A stretch of 64,000 nucleotides of DNA from Agarilytica sp033852165. Lineage in GTDB: Bacteria; Pseudomonadota; Gammaproteobacteria; Pseudomonadales; Cellvibrionaceae. Positions 35,173-44,382 of this stretch are shown here, piece after piece. Position 1 is the first letter of the stretch. Each line of letters opens with the position of its first letter. The stretch is from positions 62,001-126,000 of the forward strand of contig JAWSUZ010000020.1 in NCBI GenBank assembly GCA_033852165.1, given 5' to 3'. The position numbers and the translations under genes were made by a program. Below the pieces are notes generated by a model. That model worked only from the letters and a program-made list of their open reading frames with translations. It did not search any database and had not been told where the DNA came from.

Positions 35173-37599
35173 ATGTCAGACGAAGAAAATATTAACTACG
35201 ATTCTTCCAGTATCAAAGTACTTAAAGGCCTTGATGCTGTAAGAAAGCGGCCAGGCATGTATATCGGGGATACTGACGATGGAACAGGTCTTCATCACAT
35301 GGTTTTTGAGATTGTTGATAACTCGATTGATGAAGCCTTAGCTGGCCATTGTACTGAGATTAATATCACGATTCACTCTGACGAATCGATTACCGTGAGA
35401 GACAATGGCCGGGGCATTCCTACGGAAATGCATGAAGAAGGAGTGTCTGCCGCGGAAGTTATTATGACTGTCCTGCATGCGGGTGGGAAATTTGATGACA
35501 ACACCTATAAAGTCTCCGGTGGGCTTCATGGTGTTGGCGTTTCTGTTGTTAATGCACTGTCATCGTTGCTGAAACTTACGATTAGAAGAAAAGGGGAGGT
35601 GTTTGAACAGATTTATAAGCACGGTGTACCTCAAGCTCCTCTTTCTGTTATTGGAGAAACTGAAGAGAAGGGTACAGAGGTTCATTTTGTTCCTTCTCCT
35701 GACACTTTTAATAATATTGAATTTCATTTTGAGCTACTTTCTAAGCGTCTACGAGAACTGAGTTTCCTTAACTCAGGTGTACGTATTGTTCTGAATGATG
35801 AAAAAACAGGAAAGCAAGAAACATACGAATATGAAGGTGGGCTGCAGGCTTTCGTGGAGTACCTTAACCAAAACAAAAATCCCATTAACAAAGTTATGTA
35901 TTTTAAAAATTCACGTGAAGATGGGGTTGAAGTTGAAGTAGCCCTTCAGTGGAATGATGGCTTTCAAGAAAACATCTATTGTTATACGAATAATATTCCT
36001 CAGCGTGATGGCGGCACCCATTTAGCAGGTTTTAGAGGCGCGTTAACACGTGGGCTCAATACGTATATTGAAAAAGAAGGTTTAGGGAAAAAGGAAAAAA
36101 CAGCTACAACTGGTGATGACGCGCGGGAAGGGCTAACGGCCATCGTTTCAGTTAAAGTGCCGGATCCAAAGTTCTCCTCTCAAACGAAAGATAAACTGGT
36201 CTCGTCTGAAGTCAAAACTGCTGTGGAGCAGGAGATGGGTGCCGGACTAACAGATTTCTTGCTAGAAAACCCACAGGAAGCAAAAGCTATTGTCATGAAA
36301 ATGATAGAAGCTTCGAAAGCGCGTGAAGCTGCGCGAAAAGCGCGTGAAATGACACGCAGAAAGGGCGCTCTAGATATAGCAGGTCTCCCTGGAAAACTAG
36401 CCGATTGCCAGGAAAAAGATCCTGCTCTTTCCGAAATATACCTAGTGGAAGGGGACTCTGCTGGCGGATCCGCTAAACAGGGACGAGATCGTAGAACCCA
36501 AGCTATTTTGCCTCTAAAAGGTAAAATCCTAAACGTTGAAAAAGCACGTTTCGACAAAATGCTATCAAGTGTCGAAGTGGGCACGCTTATTACGGCTTTA
36601 GGTTGCGGTATTGGGGCTTCAGAGTTTAATCCGGATAAATTACGCTATCACAGTATCGTTATCATGACTGATGCGGATGTCGATGGTTCACACATCCGTA
36701 CATTGTTACTTACCTTTTTCTTTCGGCAAATGCGTGAAATTGTTGAGCGCGGTCATGTGTATATTGCACAACCTCCTCTATATAAGATTTCGAAGGGCAA
36801 ACAAGAACAATATCTGAAAGATGATGATGAGCTTAACGAATTTCTGACTAATGCGGCGATTGAGTCTTCGAGATTGCATGTTTCAGCAGATGCGCCAGCC
36901 TTATCGGGTGAGCAGCTTGAAAAGTTAGTGATCGAATACCGTAAAGTTGAAGCTATTGTTAAAAAACTGTCTCGTCGTTACCCTGCGGCGATTCTTGAAT
37001 CACTAATATACTTACCTACCTTAAGCCAAGAAAGTTTTAGCTCAGAAGAGTCGATGAATATCTGGATTCAAAAGCTTTCAGATGCTCTTATGATTTTAAA
37101 TGAAAAATCTAAAACACATCAATATGCTGTTAGCCTATTTGAAAACAAAGAAAGACACCAATTTTTGCCCCAAATAGTGATTACAGCTCACGGAGTTGAC
37201 TCGACTATCACTTTACTAGCGGATTTGTTTTTGCTTGAAGACTACAAAACAATGAGGTTATTAGGCGAAAATACGGGAGACCTGATAGAGGATGGTGCCT
37301 ACGTTGCTAAAGGCGAGCGTAAATACGAGGTTTCTGATTTTAAACAAGCTTTCGAATGGATCATTGCTGAGTCGAAAAAAGGTTATAGCATACAGCGATA
37401 TAAAGGCTTGGGTGAAATGAACCCTGAACAGCTCTGGGAGACGACAATGGATTGTACTAATCGTCGTATGCTTAAAGTAAGAATTGAAGATGCTATTGCT
37501 GCAGACCAAATATTTACTTGTTTAATGGGTGATAATGTTGAGCCTCGTCGAGAATTTATTGAGAAGAATGCGTTGTCAGTAGGGAATTTAGACGTCTAA
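35173..37599 (+). CDS. gyrB: DNA gyrase subunit B
   Basis: 808 residues, full length for a gammaproteobacterium. GHKL ATPase (E-I-V-D-N-S-I-D-E-A, D-N-G-R-G-I-P, G-L-H-G-V-G), transducer, TOPRIM (E-G-D-S-A-G-G-S-A and D-A-D-V-D-G-S-H-I), and C-terminal Q-R-Y-K-G-L-G-E-M-N-P. With GyrA it introduces negative supercoils. 33 bp after recF, last gene of the dnaA-gyrB run. Confidence 0.99.
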   Translation: MSDEENINYDSSSIKVLKGLDAVRKRPGMYIGDTDDGTGLHHMVFEIVDNSIDEALAGHCTEINITIHSDESITVRDNGRGIPTEMHEEGVSAAEVIMTVLHAGGKFDDNTYKVSGGLHGVGVSVVNALSSLLKLTIRRKGEVFEQIYKHGVPQAPLSVIGETEEKGTEVHFVPSPDTFNNIEFHFELLSKRLRELSFLNSGVRIVLNDEKTGKQETYEYEGGLQAFVEYLNQNKNPINKVMYFKNSREDGVEVEVALQWNDGFQENIYCYTNNIPQRDGGTHLAGFRGALTRGLNTYIEKEGLGKKEKTATTGDDAREGLTAIVSVKVPDPKFSSQTKDKLVSSEVKTAVEQEMGAGLTDFLLENPQEAKAIVMKMIEASKAREAARKAREMTRRKGALDIAGLPGKLADCQEKDPALSEIYLVEGDSAGGSAKQGRDRRTQAILPLKGKILNVEKARFDKMLSSVEVGTLITALGCGIGASEFNPDKLRYHSIVIMTDADVDGSHIRTLLLTFFFRQMREIVERGHVYIAQPPLYKISKGKQEQYLKDDDELNEFLTNAAIESSRLHVSADAPALSGEQLEKLVIEYRKVEAIVKKLSRRYPAAILESLIYLPTLSQESFSSEESMNIWIQKLSDALMILNEKSKTHQYAVSLFENKERHQFLPQIVITAHGVDSTITLLADLFLLEDYKTMRLLGENTGDLIEDGAYVAKGERKYEVSDFKQAFEWIIAESKKGYSIQRYKGLGEMNPEQLWETTMDCTNRRMLKVRIEDAIAADQIFTCLMGDNVEPRREFIEKNALSVGNLDV

Positions 37600-37637
37600 A
37601 TTTCTACGGGCTTTACTTATTGTAAACGCTCTTTCAA

Positions 37638-37697
37638 CAGGAAGCCTCTATCTACCCGAGTTTGTATCTAAATAACAGCTCGGGCTTCTTCTTCCTG
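37638..37697 (+). terminator. Two-part hairpin after gyrB
   Basis: Outer arms CAGGAAG (37638-37644) / CTTCCTG (37691-37697) and inner arms CCCGAG (37655-37660) / CTCGGG (37679-37684) form a stem with an internal bulge, 40 bp after gyrB. A pyrimidine-rich stretch follows the inner stem. Likely transcription end of the dnaA-gyrB run. Confidence 0.55.
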
Positions 37698-37951
37698 CGT
37701 TCCTTCAGCGAACTGCGCGTGCTCTGGCCTGTATAAAATGTTAGAGGCTACCTTTTCTGTGTACCGAAGAGTTTCGTAAGCGGAAAAAGATTCCTTCAAT
37801 TATATGAGCTTGGCCCCAGCAATAGGTGATCAAATATATGTGTGCCGACCGATTAGAATTATGTGAAATGTAGTTTTATTCTATTGGAAAAGCGGAGAAG
37901 ATTACAAAAATAACCTTTTAGCCTCAGTGCTTAGGTGGGAGCGGGTATTGA

Positions 37952-37979
37952 TTGACAGGCTGAAAAATGTGTGTATAGT
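37952..37979 (+). promoter_or_regulatory. Sigma-70 promoter of the cold-shock gene
   Basis: TTGACA (37952-37957), 16-bp spacer, TATAGT (37974-37979). This predicts a transcript start near 37986 and a leader of about 140 nt, the size typical of cspA-family mRNAs whose leader controls translation in the cold. Confidence 0.75.
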
Positions 37980-38126
37980 CTCACCAGCTTGAACGTGCAT
38001 CTTATTACCCATTTCGAAGTTTTAACCCGTTAACTCGTCCTGTAGCTTATAAGTAATAGCTCGCTTCCAGCTATCTGGTCTCCACCGTGAAGGCCGAAGT
38101 TATCAATAAATTACTAGGAATAAGTT

Positions 38127-38336
38127 ATGTCAGACAAAGTTACAGGAACTGTTAAGTGGTTCAATGAGACAAAAGGTTTTGGCTTTATTGAACAATTATC
38201 TGGGCCAGATGTTTTTGCTCATTTCAGTGCTATTGCTAGCGCTGGCTTCAAAACTCTTACTGAAGGTCAAAAAGTTGAATTTACCATCACTGACGGTAAA
38301 AAAGGCCCACAAGCAGAAGATATTGTAGCGCTATAA
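38127..38336 (+). CDS. Cold-shock domain protein (CspA family)
   Basis: 69 residues. RNP1 K-G-F-G-F-I and RNP2 D-V-F-A-H-F (Ala where most members have Val). Single-strand nucleic-acid binding RNA chaperone. Preceded by a near-consensus promoter and a long leader and followed by an intrinsic terminator, so it is a single-gene unit. Ribosome site is AGGAATA-like, about seven bases from ATG. Confidence 0.96.
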   Translation: MSDKVTGTVKWFNETKGFGFIEQLSGPDVFAHFSAIASAGFKTLTEGQKVEFTITDGKKGPQAEDIVAL

Positions 38337-38390
38337 ATACTTAAATTTAGAATGAATACGTGTTATAAAGCCGCACTTATTTTATTTCCT

Positions 38391-38417
38391 AAAAACACTA
38401 CGTAGTAGTGCTTTTTA
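38391..38417 (+). terminator. Rho-independent terminator of the cold-shock gene
   Basis: CACTAC (38396-38401), loop GTA, GTAGTG (38405-38410), flanked by AAAAA and CTTTTTA, so it can act in both directions. Confidence 0.85.
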
Positions 38418-38471
38418 CTTTTCCAATTACATTTTTCGATCACGAATGTGACGTAAATAGCAGGGATATCG

Positions 38472-38660
38472 ATGGTTGCTACAAAACAGAAAACCCAATC
38501 GGGTAAGAAGAACGCTAAAGCCGCTGAAAATTCATCATCTATATCACAAGATGTTGAAGCATTTCTTAAATCGGGTGGGCAAATTGAGATTGTTAGCCAA
38601 GGTGTCAGCGGTCGTGAATCTATGGCTAGTAAAAAGCCTGGTGAAAATACTAAAGCTTAG
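38472..38660 (+). CDS. Small basic protein, possibly SutA-like
   Basis: 62 residues: Lys/Ala/Ser-rich disordered N-terminus, then D-V-E-A-F-L-K-S-G-G-Q-I-E and V-S-G-R-E. The F-L-x-x-G-G-x-I pattern recalls the C-terminal half of SutA, an RNA-polymerase-binding regulator in Pseudomonas, and similar small proteins in related bacteria; the match is by memory only. Ribosome site AGGGA six bases before the ATG supports that it is real. An overlapping plus-strand frame at 38476 has no such support. Confidence 0.7.
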   Translation: MVATKQKTQSGKKNAKAAENSSSISQDVEAFLKSGGQIEIVSQGVSGRESMASKKPGENTKA

Positions 38661-38685
38661 TTAGTGTATTTGTATAAATATTAAT

Positions 38686-38719
38686 GCCATATAAGCACTA
38701 AGCTTAGTGCTTATATGGC
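38686..38719. terminator. Perfect 34-bp palindrome between converging genes
   Basis: 17-bp arms (38686-38702 and 38703-38719) are exact reverse complements, giving a hairpin of 15 pairs around an AGCT loop. It lies 25 bp after the SutA-like gene and 90 bp from the end of the acyltransferase gene coming from the other side, so a bidirectional terminator is most likely, although no T run follows. Confidence 0.7.
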
Positions 38720-38808
38720 TGCGTCTCTTCGGTTTCATATATGGTCCTCTAGGGAGTGAGGATTATTCTGGTCTAGTGTTTATCCCTACCGCTAATTTCT
38801 TTGTTACG

Positions 38809-39537
38809 TTAAACATTGTCTGAATTATTCTCTAGACGCCGCATCTCTGTTTCTATCCAGTTTTCCACTTCTTTCATTGCTTCTTTACTGTTTTTATTTG
38901 CCGAAGTGATTATGGGCCCTATACTCACTGTCACTAAACCTGGGTATTTAATAAAGCTTTTTGATGGCCAGCAGTGCGCGGCTTGTAGGGCTACCGGAAT
39001 AATATCTACTTTCGCAGAAATAGCGATGTCTGCACCGCTGCGTGCATATGTACCTTTTTCCCCAGGGGCCATGCGAGTGCCCTCTGGAAAAAGAATAACA
39101 TTGAGGCCGGATTGAATTCGTTTTAGCCCCTTTGTTTTAACCTGTCTTAATGCCTTACGAGGATTACTACGATCGATCGCGATAGGCTGCATCGCAATCA
39201 ATCCCCATCCAAAAAAAGGAACACGTAAAAGCTCCTTTTTTAGCACTGTTGCAGCTGGCCAAAACAAGCTTTGTAGAAACAAGGTCTCCCACGCACTTTG
39301 GTGTTTAGACAACACCACTTGCCCACTTTTGAGATTATCTAGATTACTTTTCCCAATTACTTGATAGCGCACTCCGCATGATAATCTTAGCCATTGAATA
39401 ACCGCTGTGGTCCAAGAAGAAATTAATCGATGGCGTAAACGAGGTGGTAGCAACCAAGTCAAAACAGAAAGGGTTCCATAACTGGCCGTTAATACAAAAT
39501 AGCCGATATAAAAAATTGAAGAACGAAGAAAAAGCAA
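38809..39537 (-). CDS. Lysophospholipid / 1-acyl-glycerol-3-phosphate acyltransferase (PlsC family)
   Basis: 242 residues. Catalytic motif H79-Q-S-A-W-E84 (H-x4-E in place of H-x4-D, a variant I know from the subfamily beside gmhB) and substrate motif F-P-E-G-T-R-M. N-terminal membrane segments. Acylates lysophosphatidic acid or a related lysolipid at the inner membrane. 10 bp after gmhB, same operon. Confidence 0.92.
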   Translation of the reverse strand: MLFLRSSIFYIGYFVLTASYGTLSVLTWLLPPRLRHRLISSWTTAVIQWLRLSCGVRYQVIGKSNLDNLKSGQVVLSKHQSAWETLFLQSLFWPAATVLKKELLRVPFFGWGLIAMQPIAIDRSNPRKALRQVKTKGLKRIQSGLNVILFPEGTRMAPGEKGTYARSGADIAISAKVDIIPVALQAAHCWPSKSFIKYPGLVTVSIGPIITSANKNSKEAMKEVENWIETEMRRLENNSDNV

Positions 39538-39547
39538 ATTTAGTATC

Positions 39548-40096
39548 CTAAATGTTTTCGATAAGTGATTTTACGTAGGCCGAAAGATCGTCGTAAACTG
39601 ACACGTCTCTGTAGGCTGCATTGTTATTTATAATTTGACGTGTTTTCTCGCCCTTTCCGGTACAGACCAAAATAGGTAAACAGCCTTTATTTTGTCCTGC
39701 CTGAAGATCTTTTTCGGAGTCACCGACAAAAGGAACGCCTTTTAGATCTATTTCAAACTGTTTCGCGATCTCTTCCAATAAGCCTGTCTTTGGCTTCCTA
39801 CATGTACATTCATCATCCGGTAGGTGAGGGCAGTAAAAAATGCCTGCAACGTGTCCTCCGGCTTCCTCTACCAGTGTGTTTAGTTCTGAGTGGATATCTT
39901 CTAGGTCATCAAGACTAAATAAGCCACGAGAGATACCAGATTGATTTGTTGCAATAGCGACGCTGTAACCTGCAGAACACAGATCAGCTATCGCTTCTAT
40001 ACTTCCTGGTATTGGTTTCCATTCCGCTACACTTTTAATGTATTGGTCGGAATCGAAATTAATCACACCATCGCGATCTAATATGATCCACTTCAC
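39548..40096 (-). CDS. gmhB: D-glycero-beta-D-manno-heptose-1,7-bisphosphate 7-phosphatase
   Basis: 182 residues. HAD nucleophile motif L-D7-R-D9-G-V-I-N, the zinc-loop cluster C-P-H-L-P-D-D-E-C-T-C-R-K-P, and G-D-S-E-K-D-L-Q-A. Step in ADP-heptose synthesis for LPS core. Its start shares a base with the glyS stop region, indicating coupling with glyS. Confidence 0.95.
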   Translation of the reverse strand: MKWIILDRDGVINFDSDQYIKSVAEWKPIPGSIEAIADLCSAGYSVAIATNQSGISRGLFSLDDLEDIHSELNTLVEEAGGHVAGIFYCPHLPDDECTCRKPKTGLLEEIAKQFEIDLKGVPFVGDSEKDLQAGQNKGCLPILVCTGKGEKTRQIINNNAAYRDVSVYDDLSAYVKSLIENI

Positions 40097-42171
40097 TATT
40101 TTTTAACCACCAAAAAAGAAATATCCGCAACTTCCAAAAATACTGAACGCAGTTGATTGAGTAATGCCAGGCGATTATTTCGTAAAAGGGGGTCATCACA
40201 CATGACCATTACGTTATCGAAAAAATCATCGATAGAATCTTTAAGTGACGCGAGTGAGGATAAAGCTCTTTTATAATCGTGCTTTTCGATTAATGGCGTA
40301 ACTTCAAGAATGGCCTTTGCGAGTTCTGAATATAAGCGTTTTTCCGCGGCCTCGGTTAGTAAGCTGGTTTCAACTTCAAGGCTTATTGCTGAACTTTGTT
40401 TATTAAGTATATTTGATACCCGTTTATTAGCTTCAGCTAAAGAAGGGGCTTCTGGTAGTTTAGTGAAGGCTTGCACAGCATGAACGCGTTTATTAATATC
40501 TACGGGCACACTAAGCTTTTTCGCTTGTACGGATTGAAAAACTTCCGCGGGTATTTTTTCTTCTTGATACCAAGCGCGGAATCTTTCGAGACAATAACCT
40601 AGGACATCGGAGATAACGGTTTCACTTTCGGGCAAATTTTCATAGCCTTCTGCGGCAAAAGAAAAAAGAATATTTAGGTCTAGAGGATAAGACTTATCCA
40701 CCAAGATCTTCAGTATTCCCAAACTTGCGCGCCTAAGAGCAAACGGATCGCGTGAACCTGAAGGTTTTTGCCCAATACCAAATATGCCTGTCACGGTGTC
40801 AATTCGATCAGCGAGCGCGACGATAGCCCCAACATCACTAGAGGCTATGGCGTCACCGGAAAATTTTGGCAGATAGTGTTCGGTCATTGCAAGAGCAACT
40901 TCTTCAACTTCCCCGTCGTTTCGCGCATAGTGAGTCCCGGCGATGCCTTGCATGTCTGGGAATTCATATACCATCAATGATACCAGGTCGGATTTACACA
41001 ACTGCGCGCTCCGTTCCACTGTAGTAACGTCCACGTGAAGCTCTTTTGCAATAAACGCTGCTAACCTTTTTATACGTTCCGTTTTATCGTAAATACTGCC
41101 GAGCTGGGCTTGGAACGTAACGGACTTTAATTTTTCTCTACGCTTTTCCAAGGATGTTTTTTTGTCGGTTTCAAAGAAGAATGCTGCGTCAGCGAGTCGT
41201 GGGCGTATCACACGCTCATTTCCATCAATCACTTGAGAAGGATCTTTACTTTCTATATTTGAGACGGTGATGAACAGGGGTAATAATTTGTTTTCGCTAT
41301 CTACTAGATGAAAATACTTTTGGTGTTCTTTCATTGAAGATATCAATGCTTCAGATGGGATATTGAGAAAGCTTTCATCAAATTTTCCCGCGAGAGCGAC
41401 TGGCCATTCAACTAATCCAGTGACTTCATCCAACAAGTCATCACTAATTACGGCTTTACCGTTTATAGATGCAGCGAGCTTCTCGACTTGAGTCCTAATG
41501 AGCACTTTTCGTTTTTCAAAATCTGCAATTACTCGAGCTTGATTTTCGAGTAATTCTTCGTATTGTGGAATTGATGTTATGGTAAATGCGCTATTCGCGT
41601 GAAAACGGTGACCACGTGTTGTATTGGAAGATTCAACACCAAGTATTGTTTCTGGCAGTACGAGATCATCAACCAACAGAGTGAGCCACTGGATAGGACG
41701 AACAAATTCAATACGGCTTGAACCCCAGCGCATACGTTTTTTTATAGGTAGCTTTGCGAGAGCGTCGCGAACGATATCACCTAATAGGGTTCTAGTTGCT
41801 TCTCCGCCACTTGTGGTTAAACAGCATAATTTATCCTGTTTACCGTCATTTGCGGTTTCTAGGGCTTCGAGCGCTATCCCATTTTTTTTAGCGAAGGCTT
41901 CTGCAGCCCTAGTGGGATTTCCTTCTGCGTCGAATGCAACCTTTGTTGGTGGCCCCCAGACTGTTTCTTCCTGCTCTGGTGTAGATTCTGCTAAGCCGAC
42001 AATTCGAAGTGCGAGACGCCGTGGCGTTGCGAAAGAATGTGAACTTTCAAAAGCCAATTGCTGTTTCGATAGCTGCTGGCAAATATATGAACTGAAAGCG
42101 TTAGATAATTCTTTGAGTGAAGTTGGTGGTAATTCCTCTGTGCCAATTTCGACTAAAAATTCGTGTGTCAT
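40096..42171 (-). CDS. glyS: Glycine-tRNA ligase beta subunit
   Basis: 691 residues. Starts M-T-H-E-F-L-V-E-I-G-T-E-E-L-P-P, the family signature; HD-like and anticodon-binding regions follow. Forms alpha2beta2 with GlyQ. One-base gap from glyQ. Confidence 0.98.
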   Translation of the reverse strand: MTHEFLVEIGTEELPPTSLKELSNAFSSYICQQLSKQQLAFESSHSFATPRRLALRIVGLAESTPEQEETVWGPPTKVAFDAEGNPTRAAEAFAKKNGIALEALETANDGKQDKLCCLTTSGGEATRTLLGDIVRDALAKLPIKKRMRWGSSRIEFVRPIQWLTLLVDDLVLPETILGVESSNTTRGHRFHANSAFTITSIPQYEELLENQARVIADFEKRKVLIRTQVEKLAASINGKAVISDDLLDEVTGLVEWPVALAGKFDESFLNIPSEALISSMKEHQKYFHLVDSENKLLPLFITVSNIESKDPSQVIDGNERVIRPRLADAAFFFETDKKTSLEKRREKLKSVTFQAQLGSIYDKTERIKRLAAFIAKELHVDVTTVERSAQLCKSDLVSLMVYEFPDMQGIAGTHYARNDGEVEEVALAMTEHYLPKFSGDAIASSDVGAIVALADRIDTVTGIFGIGQKPSGSRDPFALRRASLGILKILVDKSYPLDLNILFSFAAEGYENLPESETVISDVLGYCLERFRAWYQEEKIPAEVFQSVQAKKLSVPVDINKRVHAVQAFTKLPEAPSLAEANKRVSNILNKQSSAISLEVETSLLTEAAEKRLYSELAKAILEVTPLIEKHDYKRALSSLASLKDSIDDFFDNVMVMCDDPLLRNNRLALLNQLRSVFLEVADISFLVVKK

Positions 42172-42172
42172 A

Positions 42173-43162
42173 CTATTTCGCCCCCGCAGATTGTATGCGT
42201 TTTTTGACTTCTTCTTTCACGTTGGCGGGAGCTAAAGGGAAATCGAGTTTTAAACGTGATTCAAAATAGGCTTGCGCTACGTTTTGAGCCAGCTTCCGTA
42301 CGCGTAAAATATATCGTTGTCGTTCGGTTACGGATATAGCTGATCTTGCGTCTAGTAAATTAAAAGCATGAGAGGCCTTCATAACCATTTCGTATGCGGG
42401 CAGAGGCAATCCTGCCTCTATTAGCGTATTGGATTCCTGTTCATAGGTATCGAAGCTTTGAAATAGAAAATCGACGTTAGCGTGGGTAAAATTATAATGT
42501 GACATCTCCACCTCGTTTTGGTGAAACACATCTCCGTAGGTGACGGCTGTACCGTCTGGTCCATTAGTCCATACGAGATCAAAAATAGAACTTTTGTTTT
42601 GTAGATACATGGCAAGGCGTTCTAAACCGTAGGTAATCTCACCAGTAACAGGGAAGCATTCAAGCCCACCTATTTGCTGAAAATAGGTAAATTGTGTGAC
42701 TTCCATTCCATTTAACCAAACTTCCCAGCCTAGGCCCCAGGCCCCCAGTGTTGGGGATTCCCAATTATCTTCTACAAACCTAACATCGTGGATTTCAGTA
42801 TCAAAACCGAGATACTCTAGTGATCTGAGATACAGTTCCTGAATATTGGATGGTGAGGGTTTTAATACGACTTGGAACTGGTAGTAATGCTGTAAACGAT
42901 TGGGATTATCGCCATAGCGCCCATCAGTTGGTCGCCGACAGGGTTGTACGTAAGCGGCGTTCCACGTCTCTGGTCCAATAGCACGCAAAAAAGTGGAAGG
43001 ATGAAATGTACCAGCACCCACTTCTAGATCTAAGGGTTGGAGAATGACGCAACCTTGACTAGCCCAATAGGTTTGAAGTGCGTGGATTAATCCCTGAAAG
43101 GTTGAAACATCCGGCTTAGGGGCTGAATTGGCAGCCGAGGAGGCGCTATCGATATTAGACAC
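42173..43162 (-). CDS. glyQ: Glycine-tRNA ligase alpha subunit
   Basis: I prefer GTG at 43162 (329 residues), with AGAGAG seven bases upstream, to the ATG at 43189 (338 residues). Class II synthetase core: F-Q-G-L-I-H-A-L-Q-T-Y-W, Q-P-C-R-R-P-T-D-G-R-Y-G. The N-terminus carries about 20 Ser/Ala residues more than E. coli GlyQ. First gene of glyQ-glyS-gmhB-plsC. Confidence 0.97.
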   Translation of the reverse strand: MSNIDSASSAANSAPKPDVSTFQGLIHALQTYWASQGCVILQPLDLEVGAGTFHPSTFLRAIGPETWNAAYVQPCRRPTDGRYGDNPNRLQHYYQFQVVLKPSPSNIQELYLRSLEYLGFDTEIHDVRFVEDNWESPTLGAWGLGWEVWLNGMEVTQFTYFQQIGGLECFPVTGEITYGLERLAMYLQNKSSIFDLVWTNGPDGTAVTYGDVFHQNEVEMSHYNFTHANVDFLFQSFDTYEQESNTLIEAGLPLPAYEMVMKASHAFNLLDARSAISVTERQRYILRVRKLAQNVAQAYFESRLKLDFPLAPANVKEEVKKRIQSAGAK

Positions 43163-43340
43163 GTATCTACTCTCTTGTTTACGGTACATCCGAAAAATTA
43201 AGGGCGCAATTATAGCGACGAGAGGAGCATTCCACCATCATTGCAGTGTCAACTGAGGGTATATTAAAGAAATAACCGCTTTTCGGACGTGGACCGATGG
43301 CGATCAATTTGGGAGAATTACAAAAATTTTCGGTTATTTT

Positions 43341-44267
43341 ATGTCTAAGTCATCTAAGTCAGCTTCACACGAATCCTCACCAGGCCTAAAAGGACGGCTG
43401 ATAATTGGTTTAATCAAATCCATAGGTTTTCTTTCTTTAGGGGCCGCCCGTGCGCTGGGGGGTACGATTGGCTTGGTTCTATGGTGGCGTCAGGGCAAGG
43501 CTAGTCGCGTGACCTTAGAAAACTTGCAGATAGCGTATCCAGAGTTGGATGAAAGGGATCGGCGTATATTAGCCCGCCAAAGTATGGTCGAAACGGGAAA
43601 GTTGGCGGTAGAAGTGTGTGTTATTCAACGCCGAGGGCTCGAGTGGTTGCACACAAAGATTCTTAAAACCCAGGGCGTAGATTTGATAGAAAGGGAATTA
43701 GCTAAGGGGAAGGGCGTTATACTTTTAGCACCACATCTGGGAAATTGGGAGGTACTTGGTTTAACCATACCGAGCTATGGAAAACTAACAGTACTATATC
43801 AACCTCCGAAAGAGGCCTACCTAGAAAAAATGGTCAAGGAGTCTCGAGAGAAAGCAGGAGCTATAGTGGTTCCAACTAGCTTGCGTGGTATTTCGAAATT
43901 GTTGAAGTCACTAAGGGCTGGTGGAATTACGGCTGTATTACCGGATCAAAGCCCGAGTAAGGGCCACGGAGATTTTGCCCCATTCTTTGGTGAGCAAGCG
44001 TATACGATGACAATTGTTCATGGATTTTTACAGCGTGCTGATTGCGCTGTAGTTATGGGGTTTGTGAAACGCGTACAGGGCGGTTTTGAAAGCTACTTTA
44101 TCGAAGCTCCTGAGGGTATTTATTCAGAGAGTCAACAGGAAAGTTTAGAGGCTTTGAACCGTGGCGTAGAAACATGTATTTCATATTGTCCGTCGCAATA
44201 TCAGTGGGAATATAAACGATATAAGCGTAGTGCACCCAACAGTAAAAGGCGTTACAAATTTTCCTAG
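43341..44267 (+). CDS. Lipid A lauroyl/myristoyl-type acyltransferase (LpxL/HtrB family)
   Basis: 308 residues. Catalytic H132-L-G-N-W-E137 (H-x4-E), P-D-Q-S-P-S-K-G, and N-terminal membrane anchor. Transfers a secondary acyl chain to lipid A from acyl-ACP. Single gene, divergent from glyQ. Which acyl chain or position cannot be read from sequence. Confidence 0.93.
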   Translation: MSKSSKSASHESSPGLKGRLIIGLIKSIGFLSLGAARALGGTIGLVLWWRQGKASRVTLENLQIAYPELDERDRRILARQSMVETGKLAVEVCVIQRRGLEWLHTKILKTQGVDLIERELAKGKGVILLAPHLGNWEVLGLTIPSYGKLTVLYQPPKEAYLEKMVKESREKAGAIVVPTSLRGISKLLKSLRAGGITAVLPDQSPSKGHGDFAPFFGEQAYTMTIVHGFLQRADCAVVMGFVKRVQGGFESYFIEAPEGIYSESQQESLEALNRGVETCISYCPSQYQWEYKRYKRSAPNSKRRYKFS

Positions 44268-44382
44268 AGTAGATGCAAATTTAGCTTCCTTTAACCCTGT
44301 ACCTGAGTCGTAACAAAATTAATCCGTAAATTAGGTCGTTCCAAATTGTAGTGGTTTACGTCTTTAAATTTGAAACTTTTTA

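Larger units (their letters stand above)
37600..38126. other. gyrB-csp intergenic region
   Basis: Contains the gyrB hairpin, an unexplained 250-bp stretch without a convincing ORF, and the promoter plus long 5' leader of the cold-shock gene. Confidence 0.6.

Noticed and set aside
35911..35926. Third parS-like site in gyrB
   Set aside because: Only the centre TTCACGTGAA matches; the outer bases differ at six of 16 positions, so ParB binding is doubtful.
38476..38664. Overlapping 62-residue frame beside the SutA-like gene
   Set aside because: Offset by four bases from the supported start, no ribosome site and no recognisable composition.
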